From the NCBI GenBank assembly GCA_041859045.1, contig JBHELB010000010.1, forward strand, positions 1 through 64,000: a DNA stretch of 64,000 nt, in the 5' to 3' direction. The notes below the pieces were generated by a model. The model ran no database searches. It saw only the letters and a program-made list of their open reading frames with translations, and was not told the origin of the DNA. Position numbers and translations under genes: made by a program. This stretch comes from JBHELB01 sp041859045 (GTDB taxonomy: Bacteria; Hydrogenedentota; Hydrogenedentia; Hydrogenedentales; SLHB01). Position 1 is the stretch's first letter; each line of letters opens with the position of its first letter. Positions 49,284-58,986 of the stretch are shown piece by piece.

Positions 49284-50657
49284 CTAGGCCTCGAGTTCGA
49301 CGGTGTCGCCGAGCTGCGGGGCGGCGATCCGACAGGGAATCGGGCAATTGGCCTGCATCCAGGCGATCGCTTCTGGGTCTCCGTGGACCAACACCACATT
49401 GCGCGGCGCAATGGCCTCGAGCATTGCGCACAGATCCTCGCGCGGCGCGTGCGCGCTGAAATCGAACTTCTTGCGGTTCGTCATCTCGATCGGCGTGGGG
49501 CGGCTGCCAAGTTCGAACGCCACGCTTTCGCCCGGTTGCGCATGCAATACGCGATAGCCTGGTGTATCCGGATCGACGTACCCGATGAAGAAAATCCCGT
49601 GCTTGTCGCTGCGGACCATTTCCTGCGCGATCATTGCGCTGGGTGTGTTTTCGAGCATCATGCCCGAGGTCGCCACGATGATGCACGGCTTCTTGAGCAG
49701 TTCGCGCACCACCGCGCGTTCCCATACGTCGCCGATGCGATAGAATTCGCTCAGCGGACGCATTGTAGCGCCCGGGCGCAGGTATTCAGCGCAGCGCGCG
49801 TAGATCTCGTAGACGGCCCGTCCCAGCCCAGAGGCATAGACCGGAACATCCGGAATCTTGCCCCATTCCTGAAGCCGCGCGATGATGTTGAGCATTTCTT
49901 GCGTGCGCCCGAGGGCAAACGCAGGAAGCAACACGCAACCATTCATCTTGAGGACCGAGGAAATTTCGCGGCTGAGGCGGCCGATCTCGTCCTCATACGC
50001 ACGCCGTTCCTCCGGGGGCTGCGCGCCGCGCGTACATTCGACGATCACCGTGTCGATCTCGCGATCGCCCGGGAATCCTTCATATCCGCCCAGCAACTCC
50101 TGATGCGTCATGCAGATGTCCCCGGTATACAGCAGTGAATGTCCCGGGACTTTCATGGATATGCAGGCGCTTCCAAGCACGTGGCCGGAAGGGAAGAACT
50201 GTGCGCGGAATGGACTATTCCAAGCCGGGGCGAACTCGTGGCTGAAAGGCATCGCGTAGCCGCGGCGCAGCACCTCATCGACTTCGGCGTGGGTGTAGAG
50301 CGGGTAATCCGAAATCCCCCGCTCGAGCGCCAGCGTGCCCATCACCGACACGCTGTTGTGCAACATCCGGTCGACAATTTTGATAGTGGGCAGCGTCATA
50401 TAGGGAATCGTTTCAGGATAAAGGCGGCCCAAGTAGGGCAGTGCGCCGCAATGGTCGATGTGACCGTGGGAGATCAGCGCGGCCTCGGGGGCTTCATCAA
50501 TCAGCGAGAAGTCCGGCAATGCCGTAACGCCCTCCTTCTTGGGGTGCACCCCACAATCGAGAAGGAGAGTATGGCCCTCGAAACCCAACAAATAACTGTT
50601 GGCTCCGATTTCGGATCCGCCCCCTATGGGCTTGAATGTCAAGCTGCTCAAACGCAT
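49284..50657 (-). CDS. Beta-CASP metallo-beta-lactamase RNA-processing protein
   Basis: A 457-aa metallo-beta-lactamase fold protein of the CPSF/RNase-like beta-CASP group. The metal motif HxHxDH is in ISHGHIDHCGALPYLG near residue 60, with a further metal ligand in DTVIVECTRG. The beta-CASP insert follows (about 210-370), and the late motifs are TSGMML, SAHAPRE and VHGDPEAI with the C-terminal metal histidine. Such proteins act as endo- or exoribonucleases; DNA repair nucleases are the alternative. GGAG lies 4-5 nt before the ATG. It converges with the NtrC-like gene. Confidence 0.9.
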   Translation of the reverse strand: MRLSSLTFKPIGGGSEIGANSYLLGFEGHTLLLDCGVHPKKEGVTALPDFSLIDEAPEAALISHGHIDHCGALPYLGRLYPETIPYMTLPTIKIVDRMLHNSVSVMGTLALERGISDYPLYTHAEVDEVLRRGYAMPFSHEFAPAWNSPFRAQFFPSGHVLGSACISMKVPGHSLLYTGDICMTHQELLGGYEGFPGDREIDTVIVECTRGAQPPEERRAYEDEIGRLSREISSVLKMNGCVLLPAFALGRTQEMLNIIARLQEWGKIPDVPVYASGLGRAVYEIYARCAEYLRPGATMRPLSEFYRIGDVWERAVVRELLKKPCIIVATSGMMLENTPSAMIAQEMVRSDKHGIFFIGYVDPDTPGYRVLHAQPGESVAFELGSRPTPIEMTNRKKFDFSAHAPREDLCAMLEAIAPRNVVLVHGDPEAIAWMQANCPIPCRIAAPQLGDTVELEA

Positions 50658-50714
50658 GTCTCCAAAAAGACGATTTTAGGGGCCGTGGACGGTGAAATCA
50701 AGAAATTGCGGGGA

Positions 50715-52064
50715 TCATTCCACGCGAAAACGAATCGGCTCCTTCCACGGCAGAACGGAATAAGCCTTGAGGCTTAGCGAAAAGCTTCGCTCCGTGCGCT
50801 CATAGATAAACGACGCGCTGTCCCAAGCGCTGACCGGAAGCGCGGCCATCAACTCCGGCACAAGGGCGTCGAGCGTGTCTGGGTACGTGCCTTGGGCGGT
50901 TTCGTAATCGCGCAACGCAAATACCAGCCGCGCTCCCGCGCAATGGTCGAGGGCGACGGCCTCGATGAGCATCATTCGGCGGACTGTGTCCCCGAAACTC
51001 CATATTTTGTCGAAGCCTGCGGAAAACAAAGGCGGAGGACCATTATCTCTTCTATCCAGATGTACTAGTTGCGACACGGTGTCTTCCACCATCAAGAAGA
51101 AGAATCCTGGGTTCTGCTTCCAGTCGAATTTTTTCTCGGAAACGGACCCGAAACGCACGTACAGGGGGTGAAATGGCGGCGCAAACTCTGGAAGGAACTG
51201 AGCGGCGGCGTCAAGCGGAAATAGTTCATTCGGACATGCGCCCTTGATCTTTGCCGCGATGCGGGGATCGATTTCAGACTCATATCGCTTGGCTTCAAGC
51301 AGCAGGTTGTGCTTGATCCGATTCGGCGCATAGAGGGCTTCGAGCGGATCGAGCAGTGCTTTGCGCTGCGCCGGCGTGAACGGTCTCAGCGCGACGACGC
51401 GCTCCACGGCACGCCAGAAATTGGCCGTGTCGATGCAGTTTTGAACGAGTATGGAGACCGCCCCGTCGATATCGCCGTCTCGAGCGCGCAGCCACGCCAG
51501 CGAACTGACCAGGATATCGAGCTCTTGTGAGAGGTTATACCTTCGTTCCTTAGTGTTTGTTTCCGCCCAGGGAGATAGCGTCGGGTCGTCTTTCCATGCC
51601 TCAAGGATCGACCGGAACGTATCGAGCACGGTATCGATCGGGAAGGCCGTCGGGTCGAGCTTCTCGGCGAACGCAGGGAGACGCCCCAGGTTGCGAAGGG
51701 TTCGCAGTTCCTCCGTCGCGGCGGTCAGGTCGGCTGGAGTAGGGCGCACGCTCTCGCAGGCCAGGGATTCGTCCGACAACCGCCGGAGAAGATCTCTGAC
51801 AGCGACAATGTCCTCCGTCGAGAAGGTCGTCGCGCGGTCTTCGGCAGTCTCTGGCTTCTCGGAGGCAATTTGCGCAGACGCGGGCAGCGGGATCTGCGCG
51901 GCGGCGGAGGTCTCCGCAAGCATCGCGTCGATGGTGGCGGTGTTCGTTTGCCTTGTTTCCAGCGCGACGCTGCGGCGTTGCTCCACGCGAATTTTTACCA
52001 CCACGATACCCACGAGCGTGAGCACGCACAGGACTGACATCCAAATCCACAGGCGGCGTTTCAT
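50715..52064 (-). CDS. Anchored protein of unknown function, tandem paralogue 2
   Basis: A 449-aa protein with one N-terminal helix (about residues 7-25: WMSVLCVLTLVGIVVVKI) and a long exported part. The C-terminal portion includes DHCAGARLVFALRDYETAQG followed by YPDTLDALVPELM, a pattern that recurs in uncharacterised Planctomycetota-like proteins and resembles type II pseudopilin-type alignments. The first 60 residues are nearly identical to those of the adjacent gene. GAGGGGC lies about 10 nt before the ATG. No catalytic motif seen. Confidence 0.75.
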   Translation of the reverse strand: MKRRLWIWMSVLCVLTLVGIVVVKIRVEQRRSVALETRQTNTATIDAMLAETSAAAQIPLPASAQIASEKPETAEDRATTFSTEDIVAVRDLLRRLSDESLACESVRPTPADLTAATEELRTLRNLGRLPAFAEKLDPTAFPIDTVLDTFRSILEAWKDDPTLSPWAETNTKERRYNLSQELDILVSSLAWLRARDGDIDGAVSILVQNCIDTANFWRAVERVVALRPFTPAQRKALLDPLEALYAPNRIKHNLLLEAKRYESEIDPRIAAKIKGACPNELFPLDAAAQFLPEFAPPFHPLYVRFGSVSEKKFDWKQNPGFFFLMVEDTVSQLVHLDRRDNGPPPLFSAGFDKIWSFGDTVRRMMLIEAVALDHCAGARLVFALRDYETAQGTYPDTLDALVPELMAALPVSAWDSASFIYERTERSFSLSLKAYSVLPWKEPIRFRVE

Positions 52065-52101
52065 CGTTTTTTGCCCCTCGTCGAACCGAAATGGAACGTC
52101 T

Positions 52102-53478
52102 CTATTGCTCCACGCGATACACGAATCTGTTCGTCCTCTTTGCTGTAGCGCTTAGCACGAATCCCTGTTCTGAGCGTTCGTAATCGAACGGGGTATTGTC
52201 CAACGAACTGAGCGGCAACTTGGACACAAACTCCGGCACAAGGGCATCCAATTTCTCTGGATACTCGCCGTGGCTCGCTTTGTAGTCTCTCAGCGCAAAT
52301 ACCAGCCCTGCCCCCGCGCAATGGTCGAGTTTGGCGCAACTCGTGTACGCCATTTTGCTGACCGCATTTTCGAGTTCGAATATCGCGTTGTAGCTCTTGG
52401 ACAGCGGTGATTCGTAGTCTTCCTCTTTTTGGTGTGCCCGCTCATTCATTCCGTCTGTGAACACCACGAAAAAGTACGCCGGATTCTGGAAAAAAGAGGG
52501 AGGCTCCACTTGCTTGTGATAGTTCGAAATCCGCTCAGATAGCTTTTGGAAGGGAGGCTCGAATTCCGGCACATAGCGTTCTGCGAACTCAAGCGGAAAT
52601 AGTATGGTGGGAAACATGGTTTCCACCGCCGCTCTTCCTTTGGGGGGCATCTCCGTGTCAAGGCGTTTTGCCATCAAGAGCAGTTCATGCTTGATGCGTG
52701 CCGGAGCATACGCAGCATCCAGCGGCTCGAGTAGCGCTTTGCGCTGAGCGGGCGAAAAAGGTCTCAGTGCGACGCACCGCGCCATTGCGATCCATAGTTT
52801 TGGATTGTATAGCCACGCGGCGTTCACGTCCGAGGCGGACACGAGGTCTGGAGTAAGCATTACGATAGCCCCATCGACGTCGCCGTCTCGTGCCCGGAGC
52901 AACGCCAAAGCGCCTTGCGCCAGCGTTTTTTCCTGCGAGGCCGCGACATTGCTCATGGAGGACGGAACAAGGGGGCGCATCGGAGCAAAGAATGAGGGAT
53001 GCGCACATATTCTTTCGAGGATAGGCTTGAGCGTATCGAGGACAGTATCGACAGCGAACGCACCCGGGTCTAGTTTCTCCGCAACAGAAGGGAAACGTCC
53101 CATATTTCGGAGGGTTTGGCATTCCTCAGTGGCTGCACTGAGGTCCTCTTGCGTTGGCCACACGCCATCGCAGTCGAGGAGTGCATCGGACAGCAAGGTG
53201 ACGAGCTTTCTCAATACGAGAATCTCGTTGTCAGCGGCGGTAGAAGGGAGGGGCGAAACGGGCGGCGGCGTTTCCAAGGCCGGAGCCGGTGTTGCTGGCG
53301 CGTACAGCTCGGCGGCCGTCGAGGTTTCGGCAAGCATCGCGTCGATGGTGGCCATGCTCGCCTGCTTGGCTTCCAGTGCGGCGCTGCGGCGTTGCTCCAC
53401 GCGAATTTTTACCACCACAATGCCCACGAGCGTGAGCGCGCACAGGACCGACATCCAAATCCACAGGCGGCGTTTCAT
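52102..53478 (-). CDS. Anchored protein of unknown function, tandem paralogue 1
   Basis: A 458-aa protein sharing its first 60 residues (MKRRLWIWMSVLC, the helix, and the VEQRRSAALE segment) and the C-terminal motif ALRDYKASHGEYPEKLDALV with its downstream partner; the middle is diverged. A Pro/Ala-rich linker at about residues 60-80 follows the anchor. GGAGG lies 5 nt before the ATG. The two genes are separated by 37 nt and are probably co-transcribed. Function unknown; the envelope is the predicted site. Confidence 0.75.
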   Translation of the reverse strand: MKRRLWIWMSVLCALTLVGIVVVKIRVEQRRSAALEAKQASMATIDAMLAETSTAAELYAPATPAPALETPPPVSPLPSTAADNEILVLRKLVTLLSDALLDCDGVWPTQEDLSAATEECQTLRNMGRFPSVAEKLDPGAFAVDTVLDTLKPILERICAHPSFFAPMRPLVPSSMSNVAASQEKTLAQGALALLRARDGDVDGAIVMLTPDLVSASDVNAAWLYNPKLWIAMARCVALRPFSPAQRKALLEPLDAAYAPARIKHELLLMAKRLDTEMPPKGRAAVETMFPTILFPLEFAERYVPEFEPPFQKLSERISNYHKQVEPPSFFQNPAYFFVVFTDGMNERAHQKEEDYESPLSKSYNAIFELENAVSKMAYTSCAKLDHCAGAGLVFALRDYKASHGEYPEKLDALVPEFVSKLPLSSLDNTPFDYERSEQGFVLSATAKRTNRFVYRVEQ

Positions 53479-53554
53479 CGGTTCCTCCTTGTCGGATTAT
53501 TGCAACGCCCCCAGTAGAGGGAAGGGTACAGGCAAAGCGGCGGGGTTGCAAGCA

Positions 53555-55318
53555 TTACTTGCGGAAGCAGAGGTCGATGTGTTCTTTCGAGGGCGGTGCG
53601 GTGACCAGGCTGACCGCGATCGCGAGGACGACTGCGACGGGAAGGCCGATGAGGAGAGGATCGACGACGGGCCAGTTCGGGTTTGTGAGGAGCACCGTCT
53701 TTCCCGTGAGCGCCGCACACAAACCGATGGGTCTGGCGGTTTGCTGGAAAAAGAAGAGCATCCACACGAGGCTTACGGCGAATCCACCCGTCATGCTGGC
53801 GATTGCGCCTGCGCGGGTCATGCGCTTCCAGTAGAGGCCGCCGAGAAACGCCGGGAGAAACGACGCCGCGCACAGGCCGAAGAACAAGGCCGTCGATTCG
53901 GCGATATAGCCGCGCAAGGGCTTCGACGCCAGCAGCACACTGACCAGCAGGCCCGCGATAATGCCGATTCGCGTAATGATGACGGTGGCGTCACTGCTGG
54001 ACTTCCTGTTGGGGAAGAACTGTTCGAGCAGGTCGCGTCCGATCGCCGTGCCCATCGTATGGAGTTGACTCGAAAGCGTGCTCATGGCCGCCGCAAGCAG
54101 CGTGACCAAGAACAAAACCCCGAACCAGGGAGGAAAAGCCCGTTCGATGTACAGCGGCATCACCCGGTCCAGGTTATTTTCCGTCCGCATGGCCGCATTG
54201 AGACGCGGACGCACCCGATCCGGCGCGCCATCGACGCTCCGCAGAATCTCGCTATCGGGTGTAATAGGAACGGTGATGGCGCGACTCTGATCGATCGAGT
54301 TTGACGGAAGAATCGTCAGCGTTTCCGCCTCTCGGTTCTCATTCACGATTCGGCCTTCGATCATTTCGACGTTTCGGAAATACACATTTGAAAGTGCGCC
54401 GGTCACAAACGCGGCGCCCGGCGCGAACAGCATGAAGATCGCCCCGAACACCACCGCGCGGTTGAGCTCCCGGCGTGACCGGACGGTCATGAAGCGCACG
54501 GCGAGTTGCGGTTGGGCCAAGACGCCGATGCCAACGCCAAGCACCAGCGTGCTGATGAGGAACCACCCCAGGTTGTATTGTTTGTTTCCCCAGCCAAACG
54601 CGGGAAAGACGGTCCAACCCTGATGCCCTTGCGCGCGCAAGTCCGCAGGAACTTGGTCCGCCATGGCCGCCAGCGCGCGATGCGCCGCGGATATGCCGCC
54701 CAACTGCGTATAGCACAGCACAAGTAGCAGGCCCATGTCCAGGATCATGACCATGCCCTGGAATGCGTCGGTGTACATGACGCCCTTCAGCCCGCCCGCG
54801 AGGACATACGCACCGATGAGCAGGGCGAGAATCAAAAGCGCCGTGTTGAAGTCGGGCAGGTGAAAGGCGGTTTGCACAAATTCCGCCCCTCCCAGCAATA
54901 CGGCCGTCGTGTACAGCGGCATGAACAACAAAATAACGAGTCCCGCGAAGATCTGCACGAAACGGCTCTGATACCGCTTACCCAGGAACTCCGGAAAGGT
55001 GTGCGCGCCCAGCCGGTGGCCGATGCGGCGCGTGGGTTCGCCCACGCAGATGAACGCGATAAAGACCCCCACGGTGATGTTGAGGACCAGCAGCCACAGC
55101 AGGCTTAGGCCAACGCCTGCCGCGATGCCGCCGAACCCGATGATCGCCGAGGTGCTCACGAACGTGGCGCCGTACGACAGCGCCATCACCACCGGATGCA
55201 TCTCGCGGCCCGCCAGCAGATAGTCGGCGGACGTGCGTGTCCGGCGGTATCCGAGAAATCCCAGATACCCCGTGACGAGCAGATAGCTCACAATAATGAC
55301 GACTTCGAGGATGCTCAT
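53555..55318 (-). CDS. Sodium/solute symporter (SSS family)
   Basis: A 587-aa transporter of the sodium:solute symporter superfamily, with about 13 hydrophobic segments. Family motifs include the N-terminal SADYLLAGREMHPVVMALS, FGGIAAGVGLSLLW, the GGLKGVMYTDAFQG signature, and MSTLSSQLHTMGTAIGRD for ion binding. Sequence does not show the substrate; organic acids, amino acids or sugars are possible. An extracytoplasmic loop (about 345-380) is longer than usual. It follows a 57-aa small membrane protein by 36 nt on the same strand. Confidence 0.9.
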   Translation of the reverse strand: MSILEVVIIVSYLLVTGYLGFLGYRRTRTSADYLLAGREMHPVVMALSYGATFVSTSAIIGFGGIAAGVGLSLLWLLVLNITVGVFIAFICVGEPTRRIGHRLGAHTFPEFLGKRYQSRFVQIFAGLVILLFMPLYTTAVLLGGAEFVQTAFHLPDFNTALLILALLIGAYVLAGGLKGVMYTDAFQGMVMILDMGLLLVLCYTQLGGISAAHRALAAMADQVPADLRAQGHQGWTVFPAFGWGNKQYNLGWFLISTLVLGVGIGVLAQPQLAVRFMTVRSRRELNRAVVFGAIFMLFAPGAAFVTGALSNVYFRNVEMIEGRIVNENREAETLTILPSNSIDQSRAITVPITPDSEILRSVDGAPDRVRPRLNAAMRTENNLDRVMPLYIERAFPPWFGVLFLVTLLAAAMSTLSSQLHTMGTAIGRDLLEQFFPNRKSSSDATVIITRIGIIAGLLVSVLLASKPLRGYIAESTALFFGLCAASFLPAFLGGLYWKRMTRAGAIASMTGGFAVSLVWMLFFFQQTARPIGLCAALTGKTVLLTNPNWPVVDPLLIGLPVAVVLAIAVSLVTAPPSKEHIDLCFRK

Positions 55319-55354
55319 GATAATCCCGGCGCGGAGCGGTGCGGCGGCGGAGGG

Positions 55355-55528
55355 CTAGAGATGCTTCGCAACCCGGTCTTGTTCCTCTTGCCAGACAACG
55401 TCCTCCGCCTTGGCGGGACCATCCGCGCCGCGGTTCCAGTGGAGGACGCCGTAGAGGATACAACCGGCTGCAAGCAGGAGGCACAGTGCATACGCCCCCC
55501 AGACCCAGATGTCATCAATGCCCAACAT
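55355..55528 (-). CDS. 57-aa symporter accessory membrane protein
   Basis: A small one-helix protein: MLGIDDIWVWGAYALCLLLA begins the hydrophobic segment (about residues 8-30), and the rest is an Asp/Glu-rich cytoplasmic tail. This pattern matches small proteins annotated as symporter-associated subunits and encoded directly upstream of SSS-family genes. A GAGG sequence lies about 7 nt before ATG 55528. The open frame extends to 55657 only as unsupported sequence. It is 36 nt from the symporter and probably co-transcribed with it. Confidence 0.7.
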   Translation of the reverse strand: MLGIDDIWVWGAYALCLLLAAGCILYGVLHWNRGADGPAKAEDVVWQEEQDRVAKHL

Positions 55529-55607
55529 GATCGCCTCGCCATCGCGCAATGAACGCGGAACGCGCACCATTCCGTCCCAACTGCGAACGGGCGCTCTCCG
55601 CCGCGTC

Positions 55608-55636
55608 AGTATCGTGAAAACAGCCCTCTTTTGCAA
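55608..55636 (-). promoter_or_regulatory. Promoter for the symporter operon
   Basis: On the minus strand TTGCAA (55636-55631) and GATACT (55613-55608) are 17 nt apart. The leader to ATG 55528 is about 75 nt. Confidence 0.5.
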
Positions 55637-55651
55637 CCGGCGGCGGGGGGA

Positions 55652-55680
55652 TTGCACAGGGAAGGGCGCTACGCTATTCT
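55652..55680 (+). promoter_or_regulatory. Promoter for the Rrf2 regulator
   Basis: TTGCAC (55652-55657) and TATTCT (55675-55680) are 17 nt apart. The leader to ATG 55783 is about 95 nt. Its -35 box is 15 nt from that of the divergent symporter promoter, so one bound regulator could block both. Confidence 0.5.
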
Positions 55681-55782
55681 GGCGGCGTTCCTGCGCGGCG
55701 GTTGTTCCTGATTAGGAGACGGCGGATAGGCGGTGCGGCGGCGTGGTCTCCGTGGGCTACAAGACAAAAAGGTGTCAGCGAC

Positions 55783-56247
55783 ATGTTGACGAAGACTTCG
55801 GAGACGGCGATTCAAGCGCTGCTCTATCTCGTGGTGAGCAAGACGGACAACCCCATGCCGCCCGCGCAGATCGCGGAAAAACTTGGGGCCTCGCCCAGCT
55901 ATCTCGCCAAGATCTGCACCTTACTGGTCAAAGCGGACCTCCTACGCGCGGCGCGAGGAGTGAAAGGCGGCGTGGTGTTCAGCCGACCTCCGGAGCAGAT
56001 CACACTGTTGGAGATCGTTGAGGCGTGCCAGGGCAAAATTCTGGGCGACTACTGCCAGGAATACGGTCATCCCGAGCAGGTGTGCGGTTTTCACCAGGCC
56101 ATGGCCGATCTGCATGAACAGATCGTGGGCACGTTGCGTCGCTGGACCTTGGGCGCGATGGCGGTCCAGCCTCAACCCGTGCCGGAACTGCGCCCCCTGG
56201 TGCATTGTCGCATGGCCTGCGCCTGCTCGGAACTGAAAGACGCCTAA
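55783..56247 (+). CDS. Rrf2-family transcriptional regulator
   Basis: A 154-aa winged-helix regulator of the Rrf2 class. It starts MLTKTSETAIQALLYLV and has the recognition region PAQIAEKLGASPSYLAKICTLLVKADLLRAARG. The cysteines in EACQGKILGDYC, PEQVCGF and the C-terminal HCRMACAC suggest an iron-sulfur cluster, but the spacing (8 and 9 residues) is wider than in IscR. The ATG at 55783 has an AAGG sequence about 10 nt upstream. It is divergent from the symporter operon and converges with the hybrid kinase. Confidence 0.88.
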   Translation: MLTKTSETAIQALLYLVVSKTDNPMPPAQIAEKLGASPSYLAKICTLLVKADLLRAARGVKGGVVFSRPPEQITLLEIVEACQGKILGDYCQEYGHPEQVCGFHQAMADLHEQIVGTLRRWTLGAMAVQPQPVPELRPLVHCRMACACSELKDA

Positions 56248-56250
56248 CGC

Positions 56251-58986
56251 CTAGGACGACTGCTCGCCCAGCACGGCCTGCAGGATTTCCACCAGGGTGT
56301 CGGTCCGATAGGGTTTCTGGATAAAACCAGCCAACCCCTTCCCCGAAAACCGGCTTACAACCTCTTGTTCGTCGTATCCGCTGCTAATAACGACGCGCAC
56401 TTTCGGAGCGATTCTGCGCAACTCCCGGAACGTCTCTTCTCCGTCCATATGGGGCATAGTCAGGTCGAGAAACACGCAGCGGAACAACCCGGGATTCCGT
56501 TGAAAGATCGCGAGCGCCTCACGTCCGTCCGCGGCGGTAACGACCGAAAATCCAAGCCGCTCCAACATGCGGTGGCACAGGGCGCGAATGGTTTCCTCGT
56601 CGTCAACGACGAGAATCGTGCCGTCGCTGCGCCACGTCTTGACGAGCCCCGGAACAGCGGGAAGCGCATCGGCTTCGCTTTCCGAAGCGGGAAATAACAC
56701 CTTGAAGCTAGTCCCTTTACCCGTTTCGCTATAGACCCGGACCGCTCCCTTGTGACCGCGTACAATGCCAAGCGCCGCCGCCAAGCCCAGCCCCCGGCCC
56801 GTGAACTTCGTGGTAAAAAAAGGCTCGAAAATGCGGTGAATCGTTGCCGAATCCATGCCGCAGCCGGTGTCCGTCACCTCGAGAAATACGTAGAATCCTT
56901 CAGGCAAATCCTCGCCCAGCCGCGACGTTTTCAGATACGCCCGGTCGCATTCCATAAGCCCTGTCGTAATCGAAACCACGCCGCTGCGCTCGCCGATGGC
57001 CTCGGCGGCATTGAGAATGAGGTTCATTACGACCTGGCGCAGTTGGGTCGCATCGGCCTCGATCGCGGGAAGATCGTCCGTTAGGTTGTAACGCAATACA
57101 ACCTTTTTGGGGATCGAGACCTGCAACATGTACCCCATTTCCCGGACCAGTTCCGACAGGGCGATCTTGGCGATTACAAAATGGCCTCGGCCCGAGTACG
57201 CCAACATCTGGCGGCAAAGTTCGGCCGCGCGGTGGGCCGTGCGTTCGATTTCCTCAAGCATGGGGCGAGCCGGCGAGACGTTCGATATATCCTTGAGCGC
57301 CAGATCGGCGTTGCCCATGATGGCCATGAGCATGTTATTGAAATCATGGGCGATTCCCCCGGCCAGCACGCCGAGACTCTCGAGCTTCTGCGCCTCCCGC
57401 ATCTGCTCATCAAGCCGCCGCCGTTCGTCCTCCGCGCGTTTCCGTTCGGAAATGTCGCGACTGGCCGATAGCACCGCCAAGTGTCCCTGGTACATAAACG
57501 TCCGGGAGTGGACCTCGACCGGGATCCGTTTTCCCTCTTTTGTTATCCGTATCTGTTCGAACAGGACATCATTGCCCGCGCGTAACTGCGCATAGAGCGC
57601 CGGCATATTCACGCCCGACTCCGGCGCATTGAGCTGCCTCATGTCTTCGAGCGCCAACAGTTCTTCACGGGAATAGCCCAACAACGAACAGGCGATGTCG
57701 TTGACTTCCAGAATCTGAGCGGGGTTCGTGTCATCCGGCATCAGGCTGACAATCACGGCATCGGTGACCGCGTTGAACAGCGCTCGGTATTGTTCCGTGC
57801 TGTCGTGCAGCGCGCGCTCGGCGGCTTCTCGTTCGGTGATGTTTCGTGCGAATGCGCAGACATAGCGGCGCCCACTGAACTCGAGCACATTGGCCTGCAC
57901 CTCGACGGGAATCAGCCGTCCGTCGCGGGTGCGCACTTCGGCGCGTTCGATGGCCGCCGGGAGTTTTTCCAGGTACTGCCATTCCTCGGTCCAAAGCTCA
58001 TCGCTATAATCGGGAATCAGGTCTTGAACGCGAAGCGCGCGTAATTCCTCGGCGGAGTACCCCAGCAGCGCGCTGGCGGCCCGGTTGGTGTACACAAATC
58101 CGCCCGCGGGGGTAATCCAGAACGCGGCGTCACCAGCGTTATCGATGGCAAACTGCGTAAACTTCAACGCCTCTTCGGCGCGGTGTCGCGGCGAGATGTC
58201 TTCAAACACCGTCGCAAAGGTTCCAGGGTGCAGCGAAAACACGGAAACGCTGAACCGACGACCCATCGGGGCAAAATCGGTCTCGAAAGAACAAGGAACG
58301 CCCGTGAGCGCAACCGCGGTATAGACGTCTAAGAAAGGAGGCTCGGACGTCCCATACAAATCCGTGGCGAGTTGGCCGGAAGCCGTTCCCTCGGGAAGTC
58401 CAGTATGCCGGTAATATGCGGGGTTGGCGCGAAGAAGGCGGTAATTGATCGCGGTGCCTTGGGCGTCATAGAGCAACTCGTGCATGGCCAAGCCTTCGGT
58501 CATGTTCTCGAACAGCGAGCGAAATTGCATCTCGCTTTCGATCAATCGTTGTTCGGTGTGCCTGGCTTCCGTGACATCAAGAAAGACCCCCGTCAGACTC
58601 CGGGCGAGCCCTTGTTCGTCATACAGCGCCTTGCCCTTTTCGTGAACATAACGGATCTTACCGTCGGCATGCCGGATGCGGTAATCGAGTTCATAGGCCC
58701 GCTTAGTCTCAACAGCTTCCTTGACGCCGTTTTCCACGACCGGCAAGTCTTCAGCGAGAATCAGATCGCCGTACTGGCGTTTCCCGCTCAGGAAGGTCGA
58801 TGCATCGTAGCCGGTAAGTTGAGCGATTTCCGGACTGACGTAGTAAACCCGCCACGGCATGGCGAGCTCACACCAGTAGACTACGCCAGGAATGCTCTCA
58901 ACAATCGTCTGGAACGGGATATCTCGCACGTTGGGCGACTCGTTCGCACCTGGAGTCCCCGGCGATACGCTTTCTCCTGCACTCAT
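56251..58986 (-). CDS. Hybrid histidine kinase with multiple PAS domains
   Basis: A 911-aa cytoplasmic hybrid kinase. Four PAS domains are visible (about residues 20-145, 145-270, 270-390 and 395-520). The kinase core has H-box GVLAGGIAHDFNNMLMAIMGN near residue 530, N-box NLILNAAEAI and GRGLGLAAALGIVRGHKG. A C-terminal receiver (about 790-905; VVDDEETIRA, phospho-acceptor in CVFLDLTMPHMDG, IQKPYRTD) follows. No membrane segments. GGGGGAAAC lies 4 nt before ATG 58986, better than the open-frame start at 59073. It is an orphan with no adjacent regulator on its strand. Confidence 0.88.
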   Translation of the reverse strand: MSAGESVSPGTPGANESPNVRDIPFQTIVESIPGVVYWCELAMPWRVYYVSPEIAQLTGYDASTFLSGKRQYGDLILAEDLPVVENGVKEAVETKRAYELDYRIRHADGKIRYVHEKGKALYDEQGLARSLTGVFLDVTEARHTEQRLIESEMQFRSLFENMTEGLAMHELLYDAQGTAINYRLLRANPAYYRHTGLPEGTASGQLATDLYGTSEPPFLDVYTAVALTGVPCSFETDFAPMGRRFSVSVFSLHPGTFATVFEDISPRHRAEEALKFTQFAIDNAGDAAFWITPAGGFVYTNRAASALLGYSAEELRALRVQDLIPDYSDELWTEEWQYLEKLPAAIERAEVRTRDGRLIPVEVQANVLEFSGRRYVCAFARNITEREAAERALHDSTEQYRALFNAVTDAVIVSLMPDDTNPAQILEVNDIACSLLGYSREELLALEDMRQLNAPESGVNMPALYAQLRAGNDVLFEQIRITKEGKRIPVEVHSRTFMYQGHLAVLSASRDISERKRAEDERRRLDEQMREAQKLESLGVLAGGIAHDFNNMLMAIMGNADLALKDISNVSPARPMLEEIERTAHRAAELCRQMLAYSGRGHFVIAKIALSELVREMGYMLQVSIPKKVVLRYNLTDDLPAIEADATQLRQVVMNLILNAAEAIGERSGVVSITTGLMECDRAYLKTSRLGEDLPEGFYVFLEVTDTGCGMDSATIHRIFEPFFTTKFTGRGLGLAAALGIVRGHKGAVRVYSETGKGTSFKVLFPASESEADALPAVPGLVKTWRSDGTILVVDDEETIRALCHRMLERLGFSVVTAADGREALAIFQRNPGLFRCVFLDLTMPHMDGEETFRELRRIAPKVRVVISSGYDEQEVVSRFSGKGLAGFIQKPYRTDTLVEILQAVLGEQSS

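Noticed and set aside
52805..54304. 499-aa plus-strand frame spanning two minus-strand genes
   Set aside because: It crosses the boundary between two real genes and is Arg/Glu-rich low-complexity sequence; an antisense artefact.
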